51,194 bases of DNA from Treponema sp. (GTDB lineage: Bacteria > Spirochaetota > Spirochaetia > Treponematales > Breznakiellaceae). The DNA lies in contig JAISMC010000162.1 of NCBI GenBank assembly GCA_031276965.1, positions 1 to 51,194 on the forward strand, in the 5' to 3' direction. The position numbers were made by a program, and so were the translations under genes. The number at the start of each line of letters is the position of its first letter. Positions within the stretch are counted from its first letter, which is position 1. The notes below the pieces were generated by a model. The model was not told the origin of the DNA, made no database searches, and saw nothing but the letters and a program-made list of their open reading frames with translations. Shown piece by piece: positions 41,517 to 50,244 of the stretch.

Positions 41517-42524
41517 TTAGCCGTACTCCCGGCCCAGGAGCAGGTTCCGCAGTTCCTCCGCGGAGAGGCGGTCCGGGTCCGGGCCGGCAAGGAGGTCCCC
41601 TGTCCCGTCCGGCGGGGCGTCCTCCGTTTCCCCGGGGTCCGTTTCCCCCGCTTCGGCGATGCGCAGGTCCGCAATAAGGCCGCCCCGGATGTCCAGGGTG
41701 CAGTCGAAGCGTCCCAGCCGGCAGCGGCGGCTGAAGGGCGGCGAGGCCCCGTACAGCCAGTCCCGGCTTTGGAGGCGTTCCAGGTAGGCGCGGAAGGCGG
41801 GCTCCCCTATGGTCCGGGGATCGGCGGTCTCGACGGCGGGCCCGCTCCGGCTTTCCGGGGGGGCGGCGGGGGACCGGAGGCGGACAAAGGCTGCCGCCAG
41901 GGCCGCCTCCACCGCCTCCACGGCATGTCCCGTTTGCAGGTAGGGGCCGATGTTGCGGACCGGCGAGACAAGGGAGCGGATACCCCTGCCGCTGAAGCCC
42001 GCCGCGCTGCGGGGGGGCAGCGGCTCCAGGTAGCTTTTCAGTTTGTCCAGGTTGGACTGGATGAGGATGGTCCCGTGGTGAAAGGAACGGCCCCGGCTTT
42101 CCCTGAAGGCGCTCCCCGAGATTTTGCATCCCTCCGCCAGAATGTCCAGCCTGCGGTTAATCTCCGCGGGAACCCCCAGGCCGGCCAGGGCCCGGGCGGT
42201 AAGTTCGACGGTATCCCGGCGGCTGAAGCTTTGGCCGGGACCGGGGCGGGAGCGGAAGAAGGTGAAACAGAGGTTTCCTTCGTCGTGCCAGACGGCGCCG
42301 CCGCCGCTCTGCCGCCGGGCCAGGCTGATTCCGTCCCTCCGCAGTTTCCCCAGCCTGCATTCGATATAGGGGTTCTGATACCGGCCCAGGACCACGCAGT
42401 CCCGGTTTCTCCAGAGGAGCAGCGCCTCTTCGCCCTCCTCAAGGTTTCTGAAGAGGTAATCTTCCAGGGCCAGGTTTTCGTAGATACAGCGGGAGGCGGA
42501 CCGGAGGATGCGCAGCTTAGTCAT
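41517..42524 (-). CDS. Lipoate-protein ligase A family protein
   Basis: A 335-residue ligase that attaches lipoate to E2 or GcvH proteins. Motifs of the family: NLALEDYLFRN, LLLWRNRDCVVLGRYQNPY, the RRQSGGGAVWHDEGNLCFTF lipoyl-AMP site, the catalytic Lys in CKISGSAFRE, and FHHGTILIQSNLDKLKSYL. The C-terminal accessory part is rich in Pro, Gly and Arg. It overlaps the upstream gene by 8 bases (ATGACTAA), showing coupling. Confidence 0.9.
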   Translation of the reverse strand: MTKLRILRSASRCIYENLALEDYLFRNLEEGEEALLLWRNRDCVVLGRYQNPYIECRLGKLRRDGISLARRQSGGGAVWHDEGNLCFTFFRSRPGPGQSFSRRDTVELTARALAGLGVPAEINRRLDILAEGCKISGSAFRESRGRSFHHGTILIQSNLDKLKSYLEPLPPRSAAGFSGRGIRSLVSPVRNIGPYLQTGHAVEAVEAALAAAFVRLRSPAAPPESRSGPAVETADPRTIGEPAFRAYLERLQSRDWLYGASPPFSRRCRLGRFDCTLDIRGGLIADLRIAEAGETDPGETEDAPPDGTGDLLAGPDPDRLSAEELRNLLLGREYG

Positions 42525-42963
42525 GGGCGGGCCTTAGGGGCCTGAAGATCTGGGTAACCCCCCTGCCGTCTTCAAAGAGGCGGCGGAGATAGAAGCGGGG
42601 TTCCGGGAGAAAACGCTGCCAAAGGGCCTCTTTCTGAACCTCTATGGCCAGGCCGAGGGAGGCTTCCCGGTCAAGGATCTCCCGGATCTGGGAAAAGAAG
42701 TACATGCCCCGGGGAAGTTCAAACAGGGCCTTGTCCCCCGCGCCGCTTATTGCGGGATCCGCCGGCCCCGGCGCCGCCCGTCCCGCCAGGAGGAAACATT
42801 CCAGGAAACGGTCCGGGGCGGGCTCGATGGAAAGGGCCTCCGCCGCCGGGATGGTCCAGGCAAAGATTAGTTCCCCCGCCGCCGGGGTATAGCTGAAGGG
42901 TTCAAGACTGTCATCCCTTTGGTAGAAAAGGGGGGCTGCCAGGCGCAGGGGAAAGAGGGACAT
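42517..42963 (-). CDS. Uncharacterised protein coupled to lipoate ligase
   Basis: A 148-residue cytoplasmic protein of no family I know. It begins with a hydrophobic strand region (SLFPLRLAAPLFYQR) and ends with a charged segment (RFYLRRLFEDGRGVTQIFRP). A central stretch, FELPRGMYFFSQIREILD, is its most distinctive part. Its stop overlaps the lipoate ligase start. It may assist lipoylation or be a small regulator; this is inference from context only. A hairpin (42983-43013) lies just upstream of its start. Confidence 0.6.
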   Translation of the reverse strand: MSLFPLRLAAPLFYQRDDSLEPFSYTPAAGELIFAWTIPAAEALSIEPAPDRFLECFLLAGRAAPGPADPAISGAGDKALFELPRGMYFFSQIREILDREASLGLAIEVQKEALWQRFLPEPRFYLRRLFEDGRGVTQIFRPLRPAHD

Positions 42964-42982
42964 GCCCGGAAAGTATATAAAA

Positions 42983-43013
42983 GTTGTCCGGAAACCTCAA
43001 GTTTCCGCACAAC
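42983..43013. repeat. Small intergenic hairpin, GTTGTTC/GAACAAC family
   Basis: GTTGT and CGGAAAC (42983-42995) pair with GTTTCCG and ACAAC (43001-43013, small bulge). It is placed between the divergent 42517 and 43062 genes. Confidence 0.55.
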
Positions 43014-43061
43014 CATTGAAGCGTCCCCGCTCCGGGAACCATTACTAGTCCGGAGGCGGTT

Positions 43062-44078
43062 ATGATTCGATCAATTGAACTGAGCGGGCTTTGGGTCCTT
43101 GTCTTCGGAGCCTGCTGTTTTGCCTGTACCTGTTCGCCCGAAGCGGAACTGCAGCAGGTTCTGGGGATCAGCGCCCAGGCGCCGGTTTTCCTTGGCTGTA
43201 AGGCGCTTTCTCCCACGGAGATTGTCTTTCATTTTAGCGCATCCGTTAAGGCCGCTTCGGTGTATTTTGATCCGCCCCTGGATATTGTCTCGGTGGAGGA
43301 CGGTTCCACGGTGCGGGTTACTTTGGGCAGGGCCGCCGGGGACGGGGAGAAGATAACCGCGGATCTGCTGGTGGAAGACGGGCGGAAGAATACCCTTAAC
43401 GTGCTGGTTTCCCTTAGAACCCGGAACCCCCGGCTTCCCGCCCTGCTGCTTACGGAGGTCCGGGCGGAACATAGAAATCCAAGGCTGGAATTTGTGGAGA
43501 TAAAAACCCTCGCTCCGGGTAATTTAGGGGCGCTCCGGCTTTTTGCGGCCGTCGCCGGATTGGCCGAACCCCTTTTTGAATTTCCCCCCGTGGAAGCGGG
43601 GGCAGGCGAGTATATTGTGATCCACCTGCGGACTCCGGATGCAGGAAGCGTTGATGAAACCGGAGATGATCTGAACGCTTCCCAGGGAAGCGAATCCATT
43701 CCGGAGGTTCGGGATTTTTGGATACCCCTGTCGGCGGAACGGCTTAGAAATACCGACGCCGTCTTTTTTATGGATCAGGACGATCAGATTGCCGATGCGG
43801 TGATGTTCAGCGAAACTCCGGGGGAATCCTGGGCCAAGGAAGGATTGCTCCGGGCGGCGGAACTTTTAGGCCGCCGGGGGGCCTGGCTTGCCGGAGTCCC
43901 GGAGGCCGTTCCCGGTCCCGGCGATGCGGTAAACAGCGGCGCCGCCACCCCCGTCAGAACCATCTGCCGGGACGAGGCCTCCGCCGACACCAACAGCGCA
44001 GCGGACTGGTATATCGCCGCAAGCGGCACTCCGGGAAAGCGGAATAACGCGGACCGGTATGCGCCCAAGCAGCGCTGA
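43062..44078 (+). CDS. Exported protein with lamin-tail-like domain
   Basis: 338 residues. The N terminus has a hydrophobic stretch ending FACTCS, which could be a spirochetal lipobox (Cys at about 26 or 28), so it may be a lipoprotein. An Ig-like strand set follows (SPTEIVFHFSASVKAASVYF), then LLLTEVRAEHRNPRLEFVEI at about 142, resembling the start of a lamin-tail domain (LLxEVxxxxxxxEFVEI). Later comes DAVFFMDQDDQIADAVMFSE. GGAGG lies 6 bases before the ATG. Such proteins often hold surface nucleases or adhesins, but no catalytic domain is visible. Confidence 0.7.
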   Translation: MIRSIELSGLWVLVFGACCFACTCSPEAELQQVLGISAQAPVFLGCKALSPTEIVFHFSASVKAASVYFDPPLDIVSVEDGSTVRVTLGRAAGDGEKITADLLVEDGRKNTLNVLVSLRTRNPRLPALLLTEVRAEHRNPRLEFVEIKTLAPGNLGALRLFAAVAGLAEPLFEFPPVEAGAGEYIVIHLRTPDAGSVDETGDDLNASQGSESIPEVRDFWIPLSAERLRNTDAVFFMDQDDQIADAVMFSETPGESWAKEGLLRAAELLGRRGAWLAGVPEAVPGPGDAVNSGAATPVRTICRDEASADTNSAADWYIAASGTPGKRNNADRYAPKQR

Positions 44079-44129
44079 TCCTGCCTGTGTCAGCATTGAC
44101 AGGGGGGAAGCTCCGTCAACGTCGATTTT

Positions 44130-44289
44130 TGGAGCCCTGGCCTGTTGCACTTGCTGGTTTTTCCGGCCTTTTTCGTTGAAAAAACCGGAAAAACCACGAT
44201 TATCGGGCTGCTTTCGGAGTTTGCAAGGTAAAAAATCGCCGCTTAGGCGATTTTTAAGGGGTTTAGGCGCGAAGCGCAACAAACTCCTA
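44130..44289. repeat. Copy C of the TAGGAG element, inverted, about 160 bp
   Basis: On the minus strand it begins TAGGAGTTTGTTGCGCTTCG at the thioredoxin stop codon and runs to a degenerate far end (GGAGCCCTGGCCTGTTGCAC, read on the plus strand). The middle (minus strand GCAAACTCCGAAAGCAGCCC and neighbours) is nearly identical to copy B. Confidence 0.75.
44231..44255. terminator. Bidirectional terminator-like hairpin inside copy C
   Basis: AAAAATCGCC (44231-44240), loop GCTTA, GGCGATTTTT (44246-44255). It is perfect, with A and T runs on both sides, so it can act in both directions between the convergent 43062 gene and trxA. Confidence 0.7.
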
Positions 44290-44610
44290 GACGAGATCTT
44301 TAAAAAGTTTTTCTATTTCGTGCTTGGGCCGGGCTCCTGCTTCCTGGCGGACTATCTGCCCGTCTTTATACACCGTCAGGGCGGGGATGGAAACAATGCC
44401 ATGCCGGGAGGCAAGATCGCTTTCCTCGTCTACATTGACCTTGCCTATTTTTATGCGCCCGGCGTACTCCTCGGACAATTGACTCAGCAAAGGCCCTATC
44501 ATTTTACAGGGATTACACCAGGGAGCCCAAAAATCAACCAAAGCCGGTATTGAAGACTTCAGTATTTCCGCCTCAAAATTGGCGCTGGTTATAGTTATTT
44601 CATTGCCCAT
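44287..44610 (-). CDS. trxA: Thioredoxin with WCNPC active site
   Basis: 107 residues with the complete thioredoxin fold: VDFWAPWCNPCKMIGPLL with Cys32 and Cys35, KIGKVNVDEESDLASRHGI and the cis-Pro in VSIPALTVYKDG. The active site is WCNPC rather than WCGPC, which should shift its redox potential and partners. The frame is open to 44730, but ATG 44610 has AAGGAG 6 bases upstream. Its TAG stop belongs to element C. A GAACA/TGTTC palindrome lies upstream. Confidence 0.93.
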   Translation of the reverse strand: MGNEITITSANFEAEILKSSIPALVDFWAPWCNPCKMIGPLLSQLSEEYAGRIKIGKVNVDEESDLASRHGIVSIPALTVYKDGQIVRQEAGARPKHEIEKLFKDLV

Positions 44611-44639
44611 GCAAGACTCCTTATATATACTATAATAAA

Positions 44640-44656
44640 GAACAGGGGTAATGTTC
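44640..44656 (-). promoter_or_regulatory. Palindrome upstream of thioredoxin, possible operator
   Basis: GAACA, 7 bases, TGTTC at 44640-44656. On the minus strand it is followed by TTATTATAGTATATATAAGG, which holds a -10 box-like TATAGT and the ribosome binding site. A repressor here could control trxA. Confidence 0.35.
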
Positions 44657-44748
44657 CAGTCCTTGTACCGGACGGCATGGTCCCATATTTGGGGAGAATC
44701 ACGGGCAGCGTGTTTTGAGCTGCCGGGCATACGGCATGGGGGCTGCTT

Positions 44749-46956
44749 ATGGTAACGTCAAAAGTTGAACTACTGGCCCCCGCAGGTTCCCCGGAGGCGC
44801 TGGATGCGGCTTTTGGGGAGGGCGCCGATGGAGTCTATCTGGGGCTTAAAAATTTTAATGCCCGCATGAGGAGCGCCAATTTTGCCTATTCCCAGTTTGA
44901 AGGCGCCCTCAAAGGCGCCCGCAGAATGGGCCGGAAGCTCTATGTAACCCTCAACACGGTCTTTGAGCAGCGGGAGGCCGACAGGGTTTATCAGCTCCTC
45001 AAATACCTTGCTTCCCTGGGCCCCGACGGCGTCATTGTGCAGGACCTTGGAATCGTCAAAATGGCCAGGGATAACTTTCCCTCCCTCAAACTGCACGCTT
45101 CAACCCAGATGAACGTCGCCTCCGCCCGCGGGGCGAATTTACTCTCCAAACAAGGCGTTTCCCGGGTGGTCCTGTCCAGGGAGCTTGGGTTTGCGGAGAT
45201 AAAAAACATTCGGGAACAAACCAATCTGGAGATAGAAGTTTTTGTCCACGGCGCCCTCTGTGTCAGCGTATCCGGGCTTTGTCTCTTTTCCAGCTTCCTT
45301 GGAGGAAAGTCCGCCAACCGGGGGATGTGTACCCAGGCCTGCCGCCGCTTTTATATGGTTTCCGGGGCGGATGAAGAGCGTCAGGCCCGGCCGGGGACCG
45401 GTGAGGCGGGTTACTATTTCAGCCCCGCGGATCTGCAGCTTCTGGAGGAAGTTCCCGCCCTGGCCGCCGCCGGGGTGAATTCTTTTAAGATTGAAGGGCG
45501 GATGAAAAGCGCCGAATATGTGGGGACCGTGGTTTCCGCCTACCGGCGGGTAATCGACGGCCTTGACGGAAATATCGAGGAAAGCATTGCCCAGGGGCTT
45601 GCCATTCTCCGCAATGATTTTGCCCGGATCAAGACCAAGTTCTATTTTGAGAGGTCCGCGGGAGAAACGGCGGAATATTCCGGCCAGGGCGGGGCCGGCG
45701 TACCCTGGCTTAACCCTGTTCAGGCCGGGGGGACCGGCATAAGTTTGGGGACCATCCTTAAGGTAAAGGGCGGCGGGGATGAACGCCGGGGCCTTGTCTC
45801 TGCCGCCGCGGAGATCCGGCCCGCCCCCGGAGATTCGGTACGGCTCCACCGGGCTGATGATTCGGACCGGCGGGCCCACAAGCTTAGTTTTACGAAGCCC
45901 GCCGCCGCAGGCGAAGCCCCGGAGGGCGGCGGCGCCTGGTGGATTTCCATCCCCGAAGGGTTTGAAACGGGCGATTTGGTTTATCTTATCCAAACCAGGG
46001 CGATGACCAAACGATATGCCCCGGTGATCCCCAAGAATATAGGCTCTTTCCGGCGCATGCCCGGCAGGGACAAGGCTCCCGTCCCGGGACTGCCGTTCCC
46101 AAAGAAGAACCCCTTCCCCGAAGGAATTTACGCCGCCGTACCGGATATTGAATCTCTCTATGCGCTGCAGTCAGTGCGGCCCGTGAGGGTTATGCTTTCC
46201 TGTAGTCTCAGAATCGCTGCCGCCCTGCTGACACGGAAACCCCTTCCGTTTACGCCGGACGAGCTTATTCTGGTTTTGGATCCCTGGTTCCCCCAGGAAG
46301 AGGAGTCCCTGCTGGCCGAACAGATCCCCCGTTTGATGGCACTGGGTTACCGGCAGTTTACAGTGAACAACCTGGGGCATTTCTCTCTTTTTCGCAGAAG
46401 CGCCGCCTCCTCCGTCAGGGCTGCGGAGCCTCTGCTCATAGCCGGGCCCTATCTTTATACCTTTAACCGGTGGGCCGCCGCTTTTATTGCAGGCCAGGGC
46501 GCCGCCGCCTTTATTACTCCCCTGGAAAACAACCGCCAGAATTTAGAACGTACCTTCGGTTCCGGGGAACGGGCGGGCACCCTGGTTACCGTTTTTGCCT
46601 ATCCTCCGTTGTTCCGTATCCGGGCGGACCTGGGAAATTACGGCTTTAGGGAATTTTCCGGTAACCGCGGCGAACGGTTCAGGCTTATCAGCCGGCCCGG
46701 GGGGTCCCTGGTTATCCCGGAAACCCCCTTTTCCATTGTCGATAAAGTTCCTTTTTTAAGAGAGGCGGGATTCCGGCGGTTTATTGTAGATCTTTCCGGT
46801 CCGCCCCTCAAAAAGAAAGACTACAAGGATCTTATGGCGGCGCTTAAGGACGCTGTCCCTTTGCGGAATATCAGCCGCTTCAACTGGAAAAACGGCTTTT
46901 ACATGGAAGAGGGGAAACCGGAAGCGGCTGCCTCCGGCTGTACCGTCAAGCGCTAA
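44749..46956 (+). CDS. U32 peptidase-family protein (RlhA/YhbU-like)
   Basis: 735 residues. The N-terminal TIM-barrel-like U32 domain starts ELLAPAGSPEALDAAFGEGA and holds the family signature EVFVHGALCVSVSGLCLFSS, with further cysteines in RGMCTQACRR that, with the others, form the iron-sulfur site known in RlhA and UbiU/UbiV. The C-terminal half (from about 400) resembles the extra domain of the long family members. RlhA hydroxylates a 23S rRNA cytidine in E. coli. Whether this protein does that or acts as a peptidase cannot be told. It reads divergently from thioredoxin. Confidence 0.87.
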   Translation: MVTSKVELLAPAGSPEALDAAFGEGADGVYLGLKNFNARMRSANFAYSQFEGALKGARRMGRKLYVTLNTVFEQREADRVYQLLKYLASLGPDGVIVQDLGIVKMARDNFPSLKLHASTQMNVASARGANLLSKQGVSRVVLSRELGFAEIKNIREQTNLEIEVFVHGALCVSVSGLCLFSSFLGGKSANRGMCTQACRRFYMVSGADEERQARPGTGEAGYYFSPADLQLLEEVPALAAAGVNSFKIEGRMKSAEYVGTVVSAYRRVIDGLDGNIEESIAQGLAILRNDFARIKTKFYFERSAGETAEYSGQGGAGVPWLNPVQAGGTGISLGTILKVKGGGDERRGLVSAAAEIRPAPGDSVRLHRADDSDRRAHKLSFTKPAAAGEAPEGGGAWWISIPEGFETGDLVYLIQTRAMTKRYAPVIPKNIGSFRRMPGRDKAPVPGLPFPKKNPFPEGIYAAVPDIESLYALQSVRPVRVMLSCSLRIAAALLTRKPLPFTPDELILVLDPWFPQEEESLLAEQIPRLMALGYRQFTVNNLGHFSLFRRSAASSVRAAEPLLIAGPYLYTFNRWAAAFIAGQGAAAFITPLENNRQNLERTFGSGERAGTLVTVFAYPPLFRIRADLGNYGFREFSGNRGERFRLISRPGGSLVIPETPFSIVDKVPFLREAGFRRFIVDLSGPPLKKKDYKDLMAALKDAVPLRNISRFNWKNGFYMEEGKPEAAASGCTVKR

Positions 46957-47607
46957 AACACGACGGGTTCCGCATTCCGGTACCGGGATTTCCAGCATCG
47001 TTTCGGGGAATGCCGCGGCGGCGGAATTTTTGCCATTCCGTGGATAGGAATCTATACCTTTGCAAACAAATCCTTTATGATGAATTTTGTTATTATGTGT
47101 TGATTTTTGTGTTATAACATGTTAAACTGTGATTATAATGAGGGTTGATTCGCAGGGGAACCTTGGGCCGGGTTTGGTACTGGTTTCCGCTGTTGGATCG
47201 GATATATTGGATACCGTATAAAATCCATACCTGCCGGAATCAGCATACCCTGTTTTTCTGCGGCGGGGTTATTTAATTAATAAACGTATTGACAAATAGA
47301 CATTTGGGTGTTAAAGTAATTTACATATTTCTCATAGAGAAAAAGTATGAGATACAAAGCGGCTAATGGAGTTGTCCGGGGACTGGAGTTTTCCGTTAAA
47401 CCGAAGGTTCGCCGGCAACCGTTTGAAAACAACAAAAGATGTGGATTCTATCGAGAAATCCGCGTTTTTTGGAAGACTTGCAGAGAGCTGGCCGGTTTTC
47501 GAACAAGTTTATGGTTTGGGCAGTGATTTATCCGTGTTACGGATAATCAAGCGCGGCATAAAGGAAAACCTGAAGCCGTGTATATTTTGTTTGAGAGGAG
47601 AAAATAC
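46957..47607 (+). other. Long regulatory region before the sugar transporter operon
   Basis: 650 bases without a convincing gene, strongly AT-rich in places. It holds a second TATAAT box near 47137, the promoter at 47289-47317, a 280-base transcribed leader with pairing segments (GTTGTCCGG near 47371 and CCGGCAAC near 47412) and a perfect hairpin TTATCCGT/ACGGATAA at 47528-47546. A 91-residue frame from ATG 47366 runs through the leader into the start of the next gene. It has a weak ribosome binding site and no known domain. Confidence 0.5.
47289..47317 (+). promoter_or_regulatory. Sigma-70-type promoter of the ABC transporter operon
   Basis: TTGACA (47289-47294), 17 bases, TAAAGT (47312-47317). 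Start of transcription about 47324, giving a leader of about 284 bases before the binding-protein ATG. Confidence 0.6.
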
Positions 47608-48606
47608 ATGTCAACAAAAAAAACTATCTTTACGGCAATGATTTTTTTATTCATTGCGGGCGTTTTGTTTGCCGCCGGCGGTAAACAGCAGGGGGCTTCC
47701 GGTCAGCATAACTTTGTGGGAATCCCCAAAAATAATGTCGCATGGTTTGCCAGTTATGAAAAAAGGCTGCTGCAATTTGGTACCGATTACAATGTAAACA
47801 CTTCCTTCCAGGCGCCTTCGTCTGCCGATGAAGCTGTTCAGGTTCGTGTTATCGAGGATGCGATCAGCCAGGGAGCCAACGCCGTTCTGGTCGTTCCCAA
47901 CGATGCCAATTCACTGGTTCCCGTGTTTCAAAGAGCCAAACAGCAGAAGGTGGTGGTAATTACCCATGAATCACCTGATCAGCCCAATGCCGATTATGAT
48001 GTTGAAATGATCGACAACAATACCTATGGCGACAAATTTGTGGAGGAACTGGTTAAAGTGTCCGGTACCAGCGGGGAATACGCCATATTCGTCGGTTCCC
48101 TCACCGTTCCTGCCCACAATATCTGGGCCGATGGTTCTATCGCCTATGCAAAAGCCAAGTATCCCAACCTTAAACTGGTGGCCGAACGTTTCCCGGTGGG
48201 CGAGGACCGGAATCTTGCCCGGCAAAAAACTCTTGAACTGCTGCAGACCTATCCCAACCTCAAGGGCATCATCTGCTACGGCAGCGAAGGCGCTCCCGGA
48301 GCAGGGCAGGCCATCCGCGAGCGGTCTCTTCAGGGTAAAATTGGCGTGGTGGGTACCACAACCCCCAATGCCATCAAAGAATTTATTAAAGATGATTCGG
48401 TAAGCGCGGCGGTTATCTGGGATTCCGGCGACGCTTCCTTCGCCATGGCCTATGTTGCGAAACTGATTCTTGACGGCAAGGGCGGAGATATTAAACCGGG
48501 ATTTGAGATACCGGGCATCGGTTCGCCCAAGATTGAAGGGATCAATCTTATCTTTGATAAGCCTCTGATCCTTAACAAGAGCAACGTGGATAACTATAAT
48601 TTCTAA
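47608..48606 (+). CDS. CUT2 sugar / AI-2-type (LsrB-RhaS-like) substrate-binding protein
   Basis: 332 residues. The signal peptide MSTKKTIFTAMIFLFIAGVL ends in FAAGG, typical for Treponema binding proteins and without a lipobox Cys. The type I periplasmic binding fold shows AISQGANAVLVVPNDANSLVPVFQRAK, HESPDQPNADYDVEMIDNN, GICYGSEGAPG-like (IICYGSEGAPGAGQAI) and FEIPGIGSPKIEGINLIFD. The pattern is closest to LsrB and RhaS proteins, but the ligand is not decided. The frame opens at GTG 47578; ATG 47608 has GAGAGGAGAAAA before it. The first gene of the operon. Confidence 0.87.
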   Translation: MSTKKTIFTAMIFLFIAGVLFAAGGKQQGASGQHNFVGIPKNNVAWFASYEKRLLQFGTDYNVNTSFQAPSSADEAVQVRVIEDAISQGANAVLVVPNDANSLVPVFQRAKQQKVVVITHESPDQPNADYDVEMIDNNTYGDKFVEELVKVSGTSGEYAIFVGSLTVPAHNIWADGSIAYAKAKYPNLKLVAERFPVGEDRNLARQKTLELLQTYPNLKGIICYGSEGAPGAGQAIRERSLQGKIGVVGTTTPNAIKEFIKDDSVSAAVIWDSGDASFAMAYVAKLILDGKGGDIKPGFEIPGIGSPKIEGINLIFDKPLILNKSNVDNYNF

Positions 48607-48731
48607 CCGGTCATTTTTAATGATCCTGCCGCGGGGGATATGGATAATAACCGGGTGTTTTATAAACATCCGGAAATGATCCTTTCCCTCGGGCTAAATC
48701 TTTACGGTTCCCGGAAAATTGGTGCTTTCTT

Positions 48732-50234
48732 ATGGAAGATTTTATTAAAATTGAAAATATTAATAAGAATTTCAGCGGCTTACAGGCCCTGAAAAACATC
48801 TCCTTTTCCATCAAAAACGGTGAGGCGATAGGGCTTTGCGGGGCTAACGGCAGCGGGAAGTCCACCCTTATTAAGATCCTCGCCGGAGTTTTGGCCCCCG
48901 ACGGCGGTACCATTAGGATTGAAGATACCAATATGGTTTCCTACGGGCCTTTAGCGGGAATTAAACACGGAATAAGCGTTATTTACCAGGATATATCCCT
49001 CTTTCCGACCCTCTCGGTGCTGGAGAATATCTGTCTGGCGCGTTTTATTGAACAGGGCCGCCGGATAAGCATTATCGGCGGCGAAAAAAACCGGGCAAAG
49101 AGCATCCTTGAAGAATTAGGGGTAAACATCAACATTGACGCCATAGTGGAGGAGCTTCCTATTGCTTCCCAGCAGCTCATCGCCATCGCACGGGCCCTTA
49201 ACAATCAGTCCAAATTAATTATTCTTGACGAACCAACGACGGCGCTTACCTCAAAGGAAGTAAAGCTGTTGTTTAACATAATAAATAAATTAAAACAAAA
49301 TGGCATTTCGATAATCTTTATAAGCCACAAAATTGATGAAATTCTTGAACTGTGCGATACCGTAACTATTTTGCGGGATGGAGAAATTGTCGCCTCGAAA
49401 CCGGTTAAAGAAACCGGTATCGCGGAAATAGAAACCCTGATGATGGGGCAGTCCCTGGTTTATTCGCAGATGGAAGATATCAATAAAGATCAGAAGCCTG
49501 TTTTGGAAGTCCGGTCTTTAACCAAAAAAAATAATTTTAAGGATATCAATTTTACCTTACGGCACGGAGAAATACTTGGAGTTACCGGGCTGCTGGGTTC
49601 CGGGAGGACGGAGCTTGCCCTGTCCCTGTTCGGCATGTATCCCGCCGACAGCGGGACAATTGCCGTGGACGGCGTGAATCGTACCATTAACAATGTGCAG
49701 GATGCGGTAAAAGCGGGCATCGCCTATGTCCCCGAAGACCGGCTTACCGAAGGACTGGTAATGAGTTATCCGATAAAAGATAATATCGTCCTTGCAACCC
49801 TGGATTCATTTAAGGAGCTTTTTAGTTTTCTCAATAATAAAGCGATAAAAGATACCGCCGGTAAATGGATACAATCCCTTTCGATAAAAACCGATTCCGC
49901 GGATAATACCGTTTCCATGCTTTCCGGCGGCAATCAGCAAAAAGTGGTTCTTGCCAAATGGCTGGAAAAAAACCCGAAGATATTAATCCTGGACGGTCCC
50001 ACTGTGGGCATTGACGTGGGGGCAAAGGCGGGTATTTTCAAAACCATAAAAGAAATGATTAAAGAAAAAGGTACCGGGATAATACTAATATCCGATGAAA
50101 TAAAAGAAATTGTGTCCTACAGCCACCGGGTTATAATTATGAGAAACGGCAGGGTGGCCAAGATACTGGAAAGAAATGAGATTAGCGAAGGATACATCCA
50201 GGATATTCTAAGCGAACAAAAACAGGCGTTGTGA
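48732..50234 (+). CDS. CUT2 sugar ABC transporter ATPase, two nucleotide-binding domains
   Basis: A 500-residue RbsA/LsrA-type protein with two fused NBDs. First NBD: Walker A GANGSGKS (37-44), a degenerate signature LPIASQQ instead of LSGGQ, and Walker B ILDEPTTAL. Second NBD: P-loop GLLGSGRTE with Arg for Lys, good signature LSGGNQQ, and ILDGPTVGIDVG, where the catalytic Glu is Gly. Such asymmetry is known in this family, with one active site per molecule. Weak ribosome binding site. 125 bases separate it from the binding-protein gene. Confidence 0.92.
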   Translation: MEDFIKIENINKNFSGLQALKNISFSIKNGEAIGLCGANGSGKSTLIKILAGVLAPDGGTIRIEDTNMVSYGPLAGIKHGISVIYQDISLFPTLSVLENICLARFIEQGRRISIIGGEKNRAKSILEELGVNINIDAIVEELPIASQQLIAIARALNNQSKLIILDEPTTALTSKEVKLLFNIINKLKQNGISIIFISHKIDEILELCDTVTILRDGEIVASKPVKETGIAEIETLMMGQSLVYSQMEDINKDQKPVLEVRSLTKKNNFKDINFTLRHGEILGVTGLLGSGRTELALSLFGMYPADSGTIAVDGVNRTINNVQDAVKAGIAYVPEDRLTEGLVMSYPIKDNIVLATLDSFKELFSFLNNKAIKDTAGKWIQSLSIKTDSADNTVSMLSGGNQQKVVLAKWLEKNPKILILDGPTVGIDVGAKAGIFKTIKEMIKEKGTGIILISDEIKEIVSYSHRVIIMRNGRVAKILERNEISEGYIQDILSEQKQAL

Positions 50235-50244
50235 GGTTTTCCCG

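Noticed and set aside
40065-42545. An 826-residue open frame on the plus strand across four minus-strand genes
   Set aside because: It is antisense to well-supported genes, low-complexity (Gly, Pro, Arg rich) and open only because of high GC content and the 21-bp repeat.
47134-47223. Short frame after TATAATG upstream of the transporter
   Set aside because: Only about 27 codons, no ribosome binding site, and the ATG is part of a -10-like box.
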